Shown one piece after another: positions 20,064 through 28,773 of a DNA stretch of 64,000 nucleotides. Source of the stretch: Pseudomonadota bacterium (lineage in GTDB: Bacteria > Pseudomonadota > Gammaproteobacteria > Xanthomonadales > Ahniellaceae). Position numbers and translations under genes: made by a program. The notes under the pieces were generated by a model that was given only the letters and a program-made list of their open reading frames with translations, did not search any database and was not told the DNA's origin. The stretch is from the NCBI GenBank assembly GCA_022843465.1, contig JALHNO010000003.1, positions 246,955 through 310,954 of the forward strand, read 5' to 3'. Each line of letters begins with the position of its first letter. Within the stretch, counting starts at the first letter, position 1.

Positions 20064-20912
20064 CTACTTGAGCTGACAGATGTCGAGCACTTTCATATCG
20101 GTGTAGTCGAGATTCTCACCGCCCATTGCCCAGATGAATCCGTAGTTGCGCGTGCCCGAGCCCATATGGATGGACCAGGGCGGCGAGACCACGGCCTCCT
20201 CGTTGGCGACCACGATGTGACGGGCGGCATCGGGTTCGCCCATGAAATGGAAGATGCGCTCGTCGGCACCGAGCCCGAAATAGAAATAGACCTCGGAGCG
20301 TCGATCATGCAGATGCGGCGGCATCGTATTCCACACGCTGCCGGTCTTGAGCAGGGTCAGTCCGAGCAGCAGCTGGCAGGATTTGCAGGTCGCCGGCACG
20401 ATGTACTGGTAGATGGTGCGCTCGTTGGAAGTCTCCAGCGCGCCGCGCTCCAGCGGTACCGCCATGTCGATGGAGATATGCACGGTGTCGTAGCGCGCAT
20501 GAGCCGGTGTCGAAGCGAGATAGAAGCGCGCAGGAGCAGTAGCGTTGTCCGAGGCGAAGCTGACCTCGCTGCTCCCCATCGGAATGTACAGGCCGTCGCG
20601 CTGCTTCATTGCATATGCACTGCCATCAACCGTGACGGTACCGGGACCGTCGCCGACATTGACCACGCCGAGTTCCCGTCTCGAGAGAAAGGGCTGCCCG
20701 GCCGCGCTTGCCGGCTCGCTATGCTGCGGCAGGGAAACAGCGGCGCTCACTGGGGCCGCACCACCAATGACAAAGCGCTCGTTGTGGCTGTAGTTGAGCC
20801 GTACGCTGTCGGCGACGAAGAGTTCGGTGACCAGATAGCGCTCGCGCAACTGTTCGTTGCTGGCGCCCGCCATCATGTCGGGGTGGGTGGCGTGCAGGGT
20901 CTTCTGGAACAT
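20064..20912 (-). CDS. kduI: 5-dehydro-4-deoxy-D-glucuronate isomerase
   Basis: A 282-residue cupin isomerase that turns 5-keto-4-deoxyuronate (from unsaturated galacturonate) into 2,5-diketo-3-deoxygluconate. The zinc-binding region [13 protein letters not shown] supplies two His and the Glu, and the later [20 protein letters not shown] segment supplies the last His and the family signature. Length matches KduI of Escherichia (278). The start at 20912 has an AAGGAG site eight bases before it; the longer frame to 20984 would cover the promoter and operator. First gene of kduI-kduD. Confidence 0.96.
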   Translation of the reverse strand: MFQKTLHATHPDMMAGASNEQLRERYLVTELFVADSVRLNYSHNERFVIGGAAPVSAAVSLPQHSEPASAAGQPFLSRRELGVVNVGDGPGTVTVDGSAYAMKQRDGLYIPMGSSEVSFASDNATAPARFYLASTPAHARYDTVHISIDMAVPLERGALETSNERTIYQYIVPATCKSCQLLLGLTLLKTGSVWNTMPPHLHDRRSEVYFYFGLGADERIFHFMGEPDAARHIVVANEEAVVSPPWSIHMGSGTRNYGFIWAMGGENLDYTDMKVLDICQLK

Positions 20913-20969
20913 TTTGCATACTCCTTGCGGCAATTCGATCGCGACGCGGTGCTTTGGTTTCGGGTCTAT

Positions 20970-20987
20970 GGTAACCGGTGTCAATTC
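20970..20987. promoter_or_regulatory. Predicted LacI-family operator before kduI
   Basis: The core ACCGGTGTCA lies at 20974-20983, with its nearer edge 62 bases before the kduI ATG. The same 10 bases, centred on CCGG as LacI-family sites are on CG, stand at the same distance before the TonB-dependent receptor and at 66 bases before the pectate lyase. The natural regulator is the LacI protein encoded immediately upstream. Binding is inferred, not shown. Confidence 0.65.
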
Positions 20988-21021
20988 AGCTGTGAAATGG
21001 CCCGGCTGCGAGGCGGTGGTG

Positions 21022-22134
21022 TCAGCCCTTTGGGGGTTGGCAGGAGTCGCGCACGCTCAGGTGCGGCGTGACCGCCATGTTCGGTGGCGATCGCGGTCCG
21101 CGCAATGCGGGCTCGCCGGCAAGCAGGATATTGGCCGCCTGACGACCGATATCGCGGATCGGCAGATGGATGGTCGAGAGCGCAGGCCAGAGTTGCGATG
21201 CCAGCGGGCTGTCGTCGTAGCCGACCACCGACAGATCGCCCGGAATCGACAGGCCCATACGCAGGGCTGCCTTGTAGACGCCGGCTGCCATCTCGTCATT
21301 GCAGGCGAAGATCGCCGTCGGGCGCGGTGTACGCTGCAGGAGCTTTTCGGCGCCGGCGACACCGGACTCGAAGGTATAGCCGCCCTCGTAGGCGCAGTCG
21401 GCCGGCAACTGGATGCCGCGCTTTGCCAGTCCGTCGATGAAGCCGCCACCACGTTCAATCGAGGAACGGTAGCGGCGCGGTCCGGTAATCAAGCCAAGGT
21501 TTCGATGCCCGAGCGATTCCAGATAATTGGCGACCTCAATGCCAGCGAGACGATCATGGGTCTGCAGCATCCGGGCCGGTTCGTCCAGTGCGATCGACGC
21601 GATACGCACGTAGCGGCAGCCCATTTCGCGCAGCGCATCGGCGAGGTCCTGATCCTCGGACACGCGCGGTATCAGAATGACGCCGAACAGCTTTTGCCGC
21701 TGCACGAAGGAGCGGATTCCCTGGATATAGTCCTCGCTCTTGCTGTCGCAGGGATGCACGACCAGTTCGAAGCCGGTATTGCGCAAGGCGTCGAGCGCAC
21801 CGTACTGCATGTTGACGATGTACTGCGCCGTCGGATTGTCGTAGATCAGGCCGATCAGAAACGAGCGCCGGAACGCCAGTCCGCGCGCCTGCGGATCCGG
21901 GGCGTAGCCGATCTGCTGCATCAGAGCCTGCACACGTTCGCGGGTGTCCGGTCGCACCAGGGGCGAGTCGTTGATCACGCGCGACACGGTCTTCTTGGAT
22001 ACGCCCGCCATCCGCGCGACGTCGTTTATGGTGCTCTTGCCGCCTTCCGTCATCGCCTTGGCAGTGCCCGGTTCTACCTGCGATGGCGGTGCCGATGCGG
22101 CTGTCTTCCTGCGGGCGGTGTTCTGCTTCTTCAT
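21022..22134 (-). CDS. LacI-family transcriptional regulator of the pectin locus
   Basis: A 370-residue repressor-type regulator. After a 33-residue low-complexity N-terminal tail, the LacI HTH starts at [19 protein letters not shown] with the hinge helix region near [23 protein letters not shown] (in pieces). The periplasmic-binding-protein-like ligand domain follows, with [11 protein letters not shown] and [13 protein letters not shown] as markers. A sugar acid such as 2-keto-3-deoxygluconate is the likely inducer by analogy with KdgR-type LacI proteins. It sits between the TRAP genes (50-bp gap, with a CCTGCGC/GCGCAGG inverted repeat at 22162-22179) and kduI. An internal ATG at 22053 is a possible shorter start. 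Confidence 0.93.
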   Translation of the reverse strand: MKKQNTARRKTAASAPPSQVEPGTAKAMTEGGKSTINDVARMAGVSKKTVSRVINDSPLVRPDTRERVQALMQQIGYAPDPQARGLAFRRSFLIGLIYDNPTAQYIVNMQYGALDALRNTGFELVVHPCDSKSEDYIQGIRSFVQRQKLFGVILIPRVSEDQDLADALREMGCRYVRIASIALDEPARMLQTHDRLAGIEVANYLESLGHRNLGLITGPRRYRSSIERGGGFIDGLAKRGIQLPADCAYEGGYTFESGVAGAEKLLQRTPRPTAIFACNDEMAAGVYKAALRMGLSIPGDLSVVGYDDSPLASQLWPALSTIHLPIRDIGRQAANILLAGEPALRGPRSPPNMAVTPHLSVRDSCQPPKG

Positions 22135-22184
22135 GATCCAAGTGTAATCTCACCGAGGTCGCCTGCGCGCATGCGCAGGTCGAC

Positions 22185-23465
22185 TCAACGCAGGGCCGCG
22201 GGTAGCCATAGCGACAGCCCCGGAATGAACGACACCAGCATGAGTACTGCGAGCGCCGCCAGCCAGAACGGCCAGATGGTCTTCAGCGTTCTGGCGACAT
22301 CGATCTGGCCGATCGCCGCGCCAACGAACAGCACTGATCCGACCGGAGGGGTCACCAGCCCGATGCCACCGGCAAGGATCAGCACAACGCCAAAATGCAG
22401 GGGGTCGATGCCGAAGGCACGCGCCACCGGCAGAAAAATCGGCGTACAGATCAGGATCATCGGGGCGAGGTCCATGAAGGTCCCCAATGCCAGCAGGATG
22501 ACGACGATCAGCAGCAGCACGGTCACTGGCGAGTGGGCGATGCCCTGCAGGGCTTCGACGGTGGCTGCCGGCACCTGAAGATAGGCGAGCAACCAGCCGA
22601 ACACGCTCGCCGATGCGATCACGAACAGGATCATGCCGGTGGTTCGCGTGGCCGAGATCACGGCCTCGAAGCAGGCCGACCACGGCAGGGATCGATACGC
22701 CAGACCGGTCAGCAGCAGGGCATACGCCACGGCCACCGCAGCGCTCTCGATGGCCGTGAATATGCCAGCGCGGATACCGAGAAAGATCATCGCCACCAGC
22801 AGCAGTCCGGGAAGCGCCGAGACCAATCGGAGCACAACTACCCGCATGCCCGGAAAGACCTCCACCGCGTAGCCACGTCGGCGCGCGACCAGCCAGCCGG
22901 TGATCATCAGGGCCAGCGTCATCAGCAGTGCCGGTACAACGCCGGCTGCGAACAGATCGGCAATTGACAGGCCGCCGCCGGCACCAGCGGAGTACAGAAT
23001 CAGATTGTGCGAAGGCGGTACCAGCAGGGCAACCAGGGCGGCGGTCACGCTGACATTGACGGCAAAATCGCGATCGAAACCGCGCTTGACCATCTGCGGA
23101 ATCATTGCGCCGCCGACCGCCGAGACATCGGCAATCGCCGAGCCGGAGACGCCGCCGAAGAACAGCGATGAGAGTACGCTCACCTGGCCGAGGCCACCGC
23201 GCAGATGCCCGACCAGAGCCGAAGCGAGCGCGATGAGGCGCTCCGACAAGCCTCCCCGCAGCATGATCTCGCCGGCAAAGATGAAAAGTGGAATGGCGAT
23301 CAAAGTGGCGCTGCTGGAGCCCGCGGCGGTCTGTTGTGCAAGCACGATGCCGGGGATATCGAGATACAGCAGGGTGGCGAGACTGGCGGCGGCGAGTGCG
23401 AATGCCACCGGCAAGCCGATGGCGAGCAGGATGGCAAAGGCAAGGAACAGCAGGGCGATGGCCAT
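22185..23465 (-). CDS. dctM: TRAP transporter large permease (DctM-like)
   Basis: A 426-residue integral membrane protein with about 12 hydrophobic segments, the transport subunit of a TRAP (sodium-driven, binding-protein-dependent) uptake system. Family markers are IPLFIFAGEIMLRGG, FFGGVSGSAIADVSAVG, LVPPSHNLILYS and GLVTPPVGSVLFVG. It follows dctQ after two bases and dctP lies further upstream, giving the complete DctPQM set. Pectin-locus context suggests a uronate, unsaturated digalacturonate or ketodeoxyuronate as substrate. Confidence 0.94.
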   Translation of the reverse strand: MAIALLFLAFAILLAIGLPVAFALAAASLATLLYLDIPGIVLAQQTAAGSSSATLIAIPLFIFAGEIMLRGGLSERLIALASALVGHLRGGLGQVSVLSSLFFGGVSGSAIADVSAVGGAMIPQMVKRGFDRDFAVNVSVTAALVALLVPPSHNLILYSAGAGGGLSIADLFAAGVVPALLMTLALMITGWLVARRRGYAVEVFPGMRVVVLRLVSALPGLLLVAMIFLGIRAGIFTAIESAAVAVAYALLLTGLAYRSLPWSACFEAVISATRTTGMILFVIASASVFGWLLAYLQVPAATVEALQGIAHSPVTVLLLIVVILLALGTFMDLAPMILICTPIFLPVARAFGIDPLHFGVVLILAGGIGLVTPPVGSVLFVGAAIGQIDVARTLKTIWPFWLAALAVLMLVSFIPGLSLWLPAALR

Positions 23466-23467
23466 CC

Positions 23468-23980
23468 TCAGGCACTCCTCGCATCGGTGCGCCAGACTGC
23501 GTGCAGATGCGCGAGGGCGAATACGCTCATCAGCGCGCCGCCAATCATGAGGGGTGCATAAGCAGCACTCTGCGGCAGTGCGATGCCAGCCTGGTCGATC
23601 GCCCAGCCGTCGACCAGCAATTGCCAGGACCAGACCGCCAGACTGGTGCCGAGGGCCGCCACCAGAAGATGACGGATGGCCACGACTACGCGGCGCAAGC
23701 GCGTTGGCATCGCCTCAGCCAGCAGTTGGAAACTGAAATGACTCTGACTGTGGACGCCCGCGGCAGCGGCAAGACTCATGGTCGTGCAGAGCAGGAGCAG
23801 GGACACCGGTTCGCTCCAGGCGGGCGAGTCATTGAGCACATAGCGCGCGAACACCTGCCAGCCCTGCACGACTACCAGGCCGATCAGCGCGGCGCCCGCC
23901 AGCAACAGCGCAAGCTGCGCCAGCCGCTGCAGCAATGGGTTCTTGTGCGCCTGCTGGAATTTCTCCTCGGCTGTATTCAT
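23468..23980 (-). CDS. dctQ: TRAP transporter small permease (DctQ-like)
   Basis: A 170-residue membrane protein with four helices (about residues 20-40, 58-76, 99-118, 136-156), the small subunit that pairs with DctM. The FARYVLNDSPAWSEPVSLLL motif between the first two helices is the family signature. Its start overlaps the dctP stop by four bases and its stop is two bases before dctM, so the three proteins should be made in concert. Confidence 0.92.
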   Translation of the reverse strand: MNTAEEKFQQAHKNPLLQRLAQLALLLAGAALIGLVVVQGWQVFARYVLNDSPAWSEPVSLLLLCTTMSLAAAAGVHSQSHFSFQLLAEAMPTRLRRVVVAIRHLLVAALGTSLAVWSWQLLVDGWAIDQAGIALPQSAAYAPLMIGGALMSVFALAHLHAVWRTDARSA

Positions 23981-24969
23981 CCCGTTGCCTGCTCCCTGAT
24001 GACCCGGTAGATCCGATCAATATGGGGGTCGCGCCGGTAGCGCTCGAGCACGGGCGCAGCCGCTTTCCTGAAGGCGGCGATATCGACCTCCACCTGCTCG
24101 ACTCCGGCCTCGGTGATGGCGGCGCGCGCGGCCGACTCGCCCTCGTCCCAGAGCTTTCGCATGACAGCCACCGACTCACCGGCCAGCCGGCGCAGCAGTA
24201 CCTGGTCCTCGCTATCGAGCGACTGGAAACTCTGTCTGGAAATCACCAGCAAGTCTGGCGCGTGGCTGTGTTCGCTTTGCGACCAGTAGCGCGCGGCTTC
24301 GAAATGACGGCTGGCGTGAAAGCTGAGGAGATTGTTCTCGGCGCCATCGATCAAGCGGGTTTCCAGTGCCGAATAGACTGCGCCATAGGCGAGCGGGGTC
24401 GGGTTGGCGCCGAAGCCGCGCAGCAGATCGAGAAACATGTCGGATGCCGGGACCCGCAGTTTCATGCCGTGCAGGTCCTGCGGCTGCTGTACTGGACGGC
24501 GCGCGTTGTAGAAGCAGCGCGCGCCGCTGTCATAGATTGCCAGACCGATCAGATCGCGGCGCTCGAAATCGGCAAAGACCTCCGTGCCGACCGGCCCATC
24601 GAGCACATGCCGCAGATGCGCAATGGAATCGAACGCAAACGGCAGGCAGAGCGCCGAAGTCAGCGGAAACGCGTTGTTGAGCGCACCCGCGTAGACCCGA
24701 GTCAGATCGAGCACGCCAAGACGCACCATATCGATCGCATCCGACTCACGACCGAGTTGGCCCGAGTGGTACTGGCGCAGGGCGAGGCGGCCCTGGGTGT
24801 GGAGTTCCAACTGCTCACCGATCCAGCGTACTGCGAGTACGGTTGGGTACTGTGCCGGATGCACATCGCTGGCGGTCAGCATGCGTGTGGTGCCGGCATC
24901 GATCGTGCGGCTGCATCCGATCTGTGCGCACAGCGCCGCTGCGCCGAGCACCAGTTGCCGACGCTTCAT
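23977..24969 (-). CDS. dctP: TRAP transporter substrate-binding protein (DctP-like)
   Basis: A 330-residue extracytoplasmic solute receptor. The short signal peptide ends at a possible lipobox (AQIGC, Cys 19), which is not ideal, so it may be a lipoprotein or freely periplasmic. The conserved ligand-binding Arg is expected in GMKLRVPASDMF, and the GAVYSALETRLIDGAENN motif is typical of DctP proteins that bind sugar acids. The start overlaps the stop of the hydratase-like gene (ATGA). The ligand is inferred from the locus to be a pectin-derived acid. Confidence 0.93.
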   Translation of the reverse strand: MKRRQLVLGAAALCAQIGCSRTIDAGTTRMLTASDVHPAQYPTVLAVRWIGEQLELHTQGRLALRQYHSGQLGRESDAIDMVRLGVLDLTRVYAGALNNAFPLTSALCLPFAFDSIAHLRHVLDGPVGTEVFADFERRDLIGLAIYDSGARCFYNARRPVQQPQDLHGMKLRVPASDMFLDLLRGFGANPTPLAYGAVYSALETRLIDGAENNLLSFHASRHFEAARYWSQSEHSHAPDLLVISRQSFQSLDSEDQVLLRRLAGESVAVMRKLWDEGESAARAAITEAGVEQVEVDIAAFRKAAAPVLERYRRDPHIDRIYRVIREQATG

Positions 24970-25826
24970 GGCGTGGCCTGCCGGGATGAATCGACGACCA
25001 TGGCAACGGCGGCGACAGCACGGCAGTCGATGTCACCCCAGGGGCCAAAACTGATCCGGGCGGACTCGCCCGGCAGGATGTCGTGGATGCCTGTAGCGGC
25101 GCCGGTAGTGATCAGCATGCCCTTGCGCATGGACAGACCGCGGCGCGCGCAGCGTCCCAGTGCAAACGCGAGTGCCGAGCGCAGTCCGCCGGGAATGCTG
25201 GCAGCACCGCCGAGCGCCGGCTCGCGTCCTTCAATACTGCAGGAACAGCGCATCTCGAACTCGGATCTGTTGATCCAATCGGGTATCTCGCGACCGAGGA
25301 TCAGGCCGGCATTGTTGCCAAAATCCGCGGCAACGGCGCAGGGGCCGAGCTCATTGATCATCGCCATCGGACTGCCTGCGGTCTCCACGCCTATATGCAG
25401 CGAGGCGACCAGCGCGACTGCTTCGTCCGCAGTCCAATGCAACTTTCCAGCTGGCGCATCGTCGCCGAGCCGGAACACGTACTCGGCTTCGACTGCGCAG
25501 AAGCCACCGACGAAGGCGGGGAAATCGAGACGATGTCCCGGCTGGTCGTGCCAGACCGAGCGACTGAAGATCGGGCCGGTCACCCGATCATCGCCATCGG
25601 CATCACGTCGCGCTGCACTGATGTAGCCAACCTTCCACCCGGCGATCACATCGGGCCAAAGCGCAATCGCCGCATCCTGGCAGGCATAGGCCTCGCGCAG
25701 GCTGGTAGGCAGCATGCCGGGAAAGCCGGGCAGGGCCCGGGCTTCGAGTCGGGCGCGCACCAGCCGCGACGCTGCCTCGGCGCCCGGACTGGTTTCGGTG
25801 CTGCTGGTTGGCACACTGGCACTCAC
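24966..25826 (-). CDS. 2-keto-4-pentenoate hydratase / FAH-fold protein
   Basis: A 286-residue protein of the fumarylacetoacetate hydrolase fold, closest in motif to MhpD-like hydratases: GWKVGY near residue 60, the metal-binding VEAEYVF, and GNNAGLILG. It starts at GTG 25826 with AAGGGAG six bases before it; the extra codons upstream would run into the divergent promoter. It is the first gene of the unit with the TRAP genes, so it is likely induced by pectin. No step of the standard KduI/KduD/KdgK route needs it. It may act on a side product or an alternative keto-acid intermediate; this is open. Confidence 0.8.
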   Translation of the reverse strand: MSASVPTSSTETSPGAEAASRLVRARLEARALPGFPGMLPTSLREAYACQDAAIALWPDVIAGWKVGYISAARRDADGDDRVTGPIFSRSVWHDQPGHRLDFPAFVGGFCAVEAEYVFRLGDDAPAGKLHWTADEAVALVASLHIGVETAGSPMAMINELGPCAVAADFGNNAGLILGREIPDWINRSEFEMRCSCSIEGREPALGGAASIPGGLRSALAFALGRCARRGLSMRKGMLITTGAATGIHDILPGESARISFGPWGDIDCRAVAAVAMVVDSSRQATP

Positions 25827-25898
25827 GCATTGCTCCCTTTGCAGGCCGTGCTGCAATCAGTTCGGCCTACCGGATCCGGCCGCGACATGGTATCAAGG

Positions 25899-25912
25899 AA
25901 ACCGGTGTCATT
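25899..25912. promoter_or_regulatory. Predicted LacI-family operator between hydratase/TRAP genes and pectate lyase
   Basis: The core ACCGGTGTCA occupies 25901-25910 in the 149-bp divergent region. It is 66 bases before the pectate lyase ATG and 75 bases before the GTG of the hydratase-TRAP unit, so one site could control both directions. It is identical over ten bases to the sites before kduI and the TonB-dependent receptor. Confidence 0.62.
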
Positions 25913-25975
25913 TACATCGGGTACGGCCATGCTGCAAGCTTGGTTCCTGCAACGAAAGGCAAACTGGAGGGTGCG

Positions 25976-27382
25976 ATGGGCAAGCTGATCAGGGGTTCGG
26001 GAGCGGAGATTCGTCTGGATGGCGGCCGTGATGTCGATCTCAGATTTCCGCGGCGCCACTTCACTCCTGGCCGTGTGGTCGGCCTGCTGCTGATGCTGCT
26101 CTGGCTGTCGGCAAGTGCGCATACCGTACTGGCTGCAGATGCGACGGCGTTTCCCGGTGCCCAGGGCTGGGCTGCACATACGCCCGGAGGCCGGGGTGGA
26201 AAGATCATTCGTGTCAGCACGCTCACTGCCGATGGCCCCGGTTCGCTGCTCGAAGCACTGCGCACCCAGGGTCCACGCATTGTGGTGTTTGAAGTGGCGG
26301 GGGTCATCGATCTTGATCGACGCGAGGTGCGTATCGAACAACCATTCCTGACCATCGCTGGACAGACCGCGCCGATGCCGGGTATCACCTTGATACGCGG
26401 CGGACTGATCATCGCCACCCATGACGTGGTCGTGCGGCATATCCGGGTACGTCCGGGTGAGGCCGGTGCCGGCAAGATGAGCGGGGTGGACTACGATGCG
26501 ATCACCACGGTGCGCGGAGCACGCGATGTGATCATCGATCACTGCTCGCTGACCTGGGCCACCGATGAGAACCTCTCGGCTTCGAGTACGCGATTTGTCG
26601 GTCAAGACGAGGCCAGCTGGATGGCCGAAGCATCGCGCCGCATCACCTTCAGCAACAATCTCATCGCCGAAGGACTGGCGCACTCCAGCCACGGCAAGGG
26701 AGAGCACTCGAAGGGCTCGCTGATCCATGATCATGTCAGCGATATCCTGATCGTCGGCAACCTCTACGCGCACAACTACGAGCGCAATCCGCTGTTCAAG
26801 GGCGGTGCGCGTGGCCAGGTGATCAATAACCTGATCTACAACCCGGGCCAGCGTGGCATGCATTACAACCTGATCGCCGAGGAATGGCAGGGTCGCGAAT
26901 ACAGTCTTGGCGAGATGGTCGTGCGCGGCAATGTGCTGCGTGCGGGACCATCTACTGAACCGCTGGCGATGATGATGGTCGGCGGCTCGGGCCCGCTGCG
27001 CTATTTCGCGGACGACAATATTGCCGTCGACCGGATTGGCGAACGGCTTCCTGATTTCGGCCGCTATTCGACGGCGCCTGTAGCCCTTAGCACATTCAAC
27101 GTGGCTCCGGCTCTGCCGTTCGGCGTCCAGTTGTTGCCCGCACAGTCGGTGCAGGATGCGGTGATCGCCAAAGCCGGAGCGCGGCCCTGGGATCGCGATG
27201 ACATCGACCGTCGCATCGTCGCTGACACCATCGAGGGCCGCGGCAGCATCATCGACAGCGAGCAGCAGGTTGGCGGATATCCGAAGCACCCGCGGAGTTC
27301 GCAGGTATTCATTGCAGCTGACTGGGATCTCGACACCATGGAACCGCTCAAGCCGCTGCCGCGTCGTGAGCCGCTGCGCTGA
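25976..27382 (+). CDS. Pectate lyase, polysaccharide lyase family 1
   Basis: A 468-residue exported lyase that cleaves polygalacturonate by beta-elimination. The N-terminus is unusual: about 36 charged residues precede the hydrophobic segment GRVVGLLLMLLWLSASAHTV, with cleavage probably after VLA. The mature protein starts AFPGAQGWAAHTPGGRGG and runs through the parallel beta-helix with VFEVAGVIDL, FLTIAGQTAP, VVRHIRVRPGE, DVIIDHCSLTW and GNLYAHNYERNPLFKGG, the PL1 calcium and catalytic regions. GGAGGG lies just before the chosen ATG. The 3' end converges on the pectinesterase gene with 14 bases between. Confidence 0.93.
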   Translation: MGKLIRGSGAEIRLDGGRDVDLRFPRRHFTPGRVVGLLLMLLWLSASAHTVLAADATAFPGAQGWAAHTPGGRGGKIIRVSTLTADGPGSLLEALRTQGPRIVVFEVAGVIDLDRREVRIEQPFLTIAGQTAPMPGITLIRGGLIIATHDVVVRHIRVRPGEAGAGKMSGVDYDAITTVRGARDVIIDHCSLTWATDENLSASSTRFVGQDEASWMAEASRRITFSNNLIAEGLAHSSHGKGEHSKGSLIHDHVSDILIVGNLYAHNYERNPLFKGGARGQVINNLIYNPGQRGMHYNLIAEEWQGREYSLGEMVVRGNVLRAGPSTEPLAMMMVGGSGPLRYFADDNIAVDRIGERLPDFGRYSTAPVALSTFNVAPALPFGVQLLPAQSVQDAVIAKAGARPWDRDDIDRRIVADTIEGRGSIIDSEQQVGGYPKHPRSSQVFIAADWDLDTMEPLKPLPRREPLR

Positions 27383-27396
27383 TGTCTTGCCCAGCC

Positions 27397-28500
27397 TCAT
27401 GATGCCGGCTGCCAGTCGCCAAGGAGCGTTGCAGTGTCATGGAAAGCCGCGTCGCTGCGCTTCAACTGGCGACGCTGCGGGGCATCCAGCGCGCCGGGTC
27501 CGTGATTGCGATATTCGTACAGTCTGGCATCAGCTGGATCGAGCAGCGGCCGACTGCCGTCACGCGCACTGTAGGCCATCGCATCCCAGCCCTCGCCCGC
27601 GATATGCGCGTCCATCCAGCAGCGGCTGAAGAGGGCGCTGCCTACGGCATCCGGGTCCCCGTAGCTGCCGTCGGCGAAAGCGCGCGTCGGTCGCCAGGCG
27701 CGTCCGAGCAGCACACTGTCATCGGGCACCTCGGCTTCGCGCTCGAGCCGACAGCGGCCAAACAGCAGGCCGCCGACCTCGTTGCGCGGCGTGCTCGGTG
27801 CCGCGATGTAACCCAGGCGCGGCTTGCCGGGGCGGAATCTCGATGTCAGCGTACAGCGTGAAAACACCGCGCGACCGGCACCAAAGACAAAGTCCACACT
27901 CCCGGATATCCGGCAGTTGCTGAAGACAGTCCTGCCCTGATCGACAAAGACGGTGTCCTGATGGCCGATCAGATCGACGTCGGACAGCAGGCAGCGGTCG
28001 GCACCGCGATCCAGCATCAGGGCCACCGCTTGCAGGCCATTGCTTCCGATTGGCTGAAAATTCGGGTCATACAGGTGACCGAGATAGTCGAAGGCGTTTT
28101 CAATCGTCAGATTGCGCGCACAGAAATCCTCAGCGCACACGGTCAGGCTGGCGCAACCGCTGGTACCCCAGGGCATACCATAGGGTCCCTTCATGCCAGC
28201 GGCAGCATCGAAACTCAGGATGCTCTCGCGGCGATCCATGCCGATCAGATGGATATTCGGTTTGCTGATCACCAGCTTCTCGTGCCAGCGTCCAGACTCG
28301 ACTGCGATCCGGTAGGGCCGCCGAGGTCGCAACGGAGCCGCGTCGATGGCTGCGCCGACACTCGCGTAGTGGTTGGAGGCAGTCGGCCGGGAAGTGACGC
28401 GCGCATCCCAGGCAGCCGCCGGGAAAGCGGGCATCGCGCTCCCGCTGAGCCATAGTGCACCCATTGATCCGACGCAATGCAGAATCTGGCGGCGCCGCAT
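27397..28500 (-). CDS. Pectin methylesterase, carbohydrate esterase family 8
   Basis: A 367-residue exported esterase that removes methyl groups from pectin so that pectate lyase can act. The N-terminus (MRRRQILHCVGSMGALWLSG) is a signal peptide with a twin-Arg-like start. Active-site markers are all present: the first catalytic Asp in GHQDTVFVDQG, the second in SGSVDFVFGAG, and the conserved LGRAWRP Arg/Trp. GGGAG lies eight bases before the ATG. Length fits bacterial CE8 enzymes. Confidence 0.95.
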   Translation of the reverse strand: MRRRQILHCVGSMGALWLSGSAMPAFPAAAWDARVTSRPTASNHYASVGAAIDAAPLRPRRPYRIAVESGRWHEKLVISKPNIHLIGMDRRESILSFDAAAGMKGPYGMPWGTSGCASLTVCAEDFCARNLTIENAFDYLGHLYDPNFQPIGSNGLQAVALMLDRGADRCLLSDVDLIGHQDTVFVDQGRTVFSNCRISGSVDFVFGAGRAVFSRCTLTSRFRPGKPRLGYIAAPSTPRNEVGGLLFGRCRLEREAEVPDDSVLLGRAWRPTRAFADGSYGDPDAVGSALFSRCWMDAHIAGEGWDAMAYSARDGSRPLLDPADARLYEYRNHGPGALDAPQRRQLKRSDAAFHDTATLLGDWQPAS

Positions 28501-28773
28501 TCAGCGCTCCCGCCATATTGAAGTTGGAATCGCGCTGGCCAGCCATATGGCCGGCACATCACGATATCGGGCGTTGACGAGGGTGTGCATGCGACCGAGG
28601 TGATCCTGCATGCACGTTACGACGCGGCTGTCGTGACTCATCAGGCTTCTCCAGGCCATGGGCAGACGCGGGCGCAACTTGATGCGCCCGACCAGATCAT
28701 GTGGGTAAGAGCAACGCACCGCGGTGATCGGGGTCGGAGGAGATCGACACCGGTCACCGTGGCGCGTGCCACG

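Noticed and set aside
18531-21071. 846-codon open frame on the plus strand opposite mutS, kduD and kduI
   Set aside because: It runs across three well-supported minus-strand genes and their gaps; composition is that of a GC-rich shadow.
28501-28719. 72-codon minus-strand ORF ending directly at the pectinesterase start
   Set aside because: No similarity, no ribosome site, and it covers the region where the pectinesterase promoter should be.
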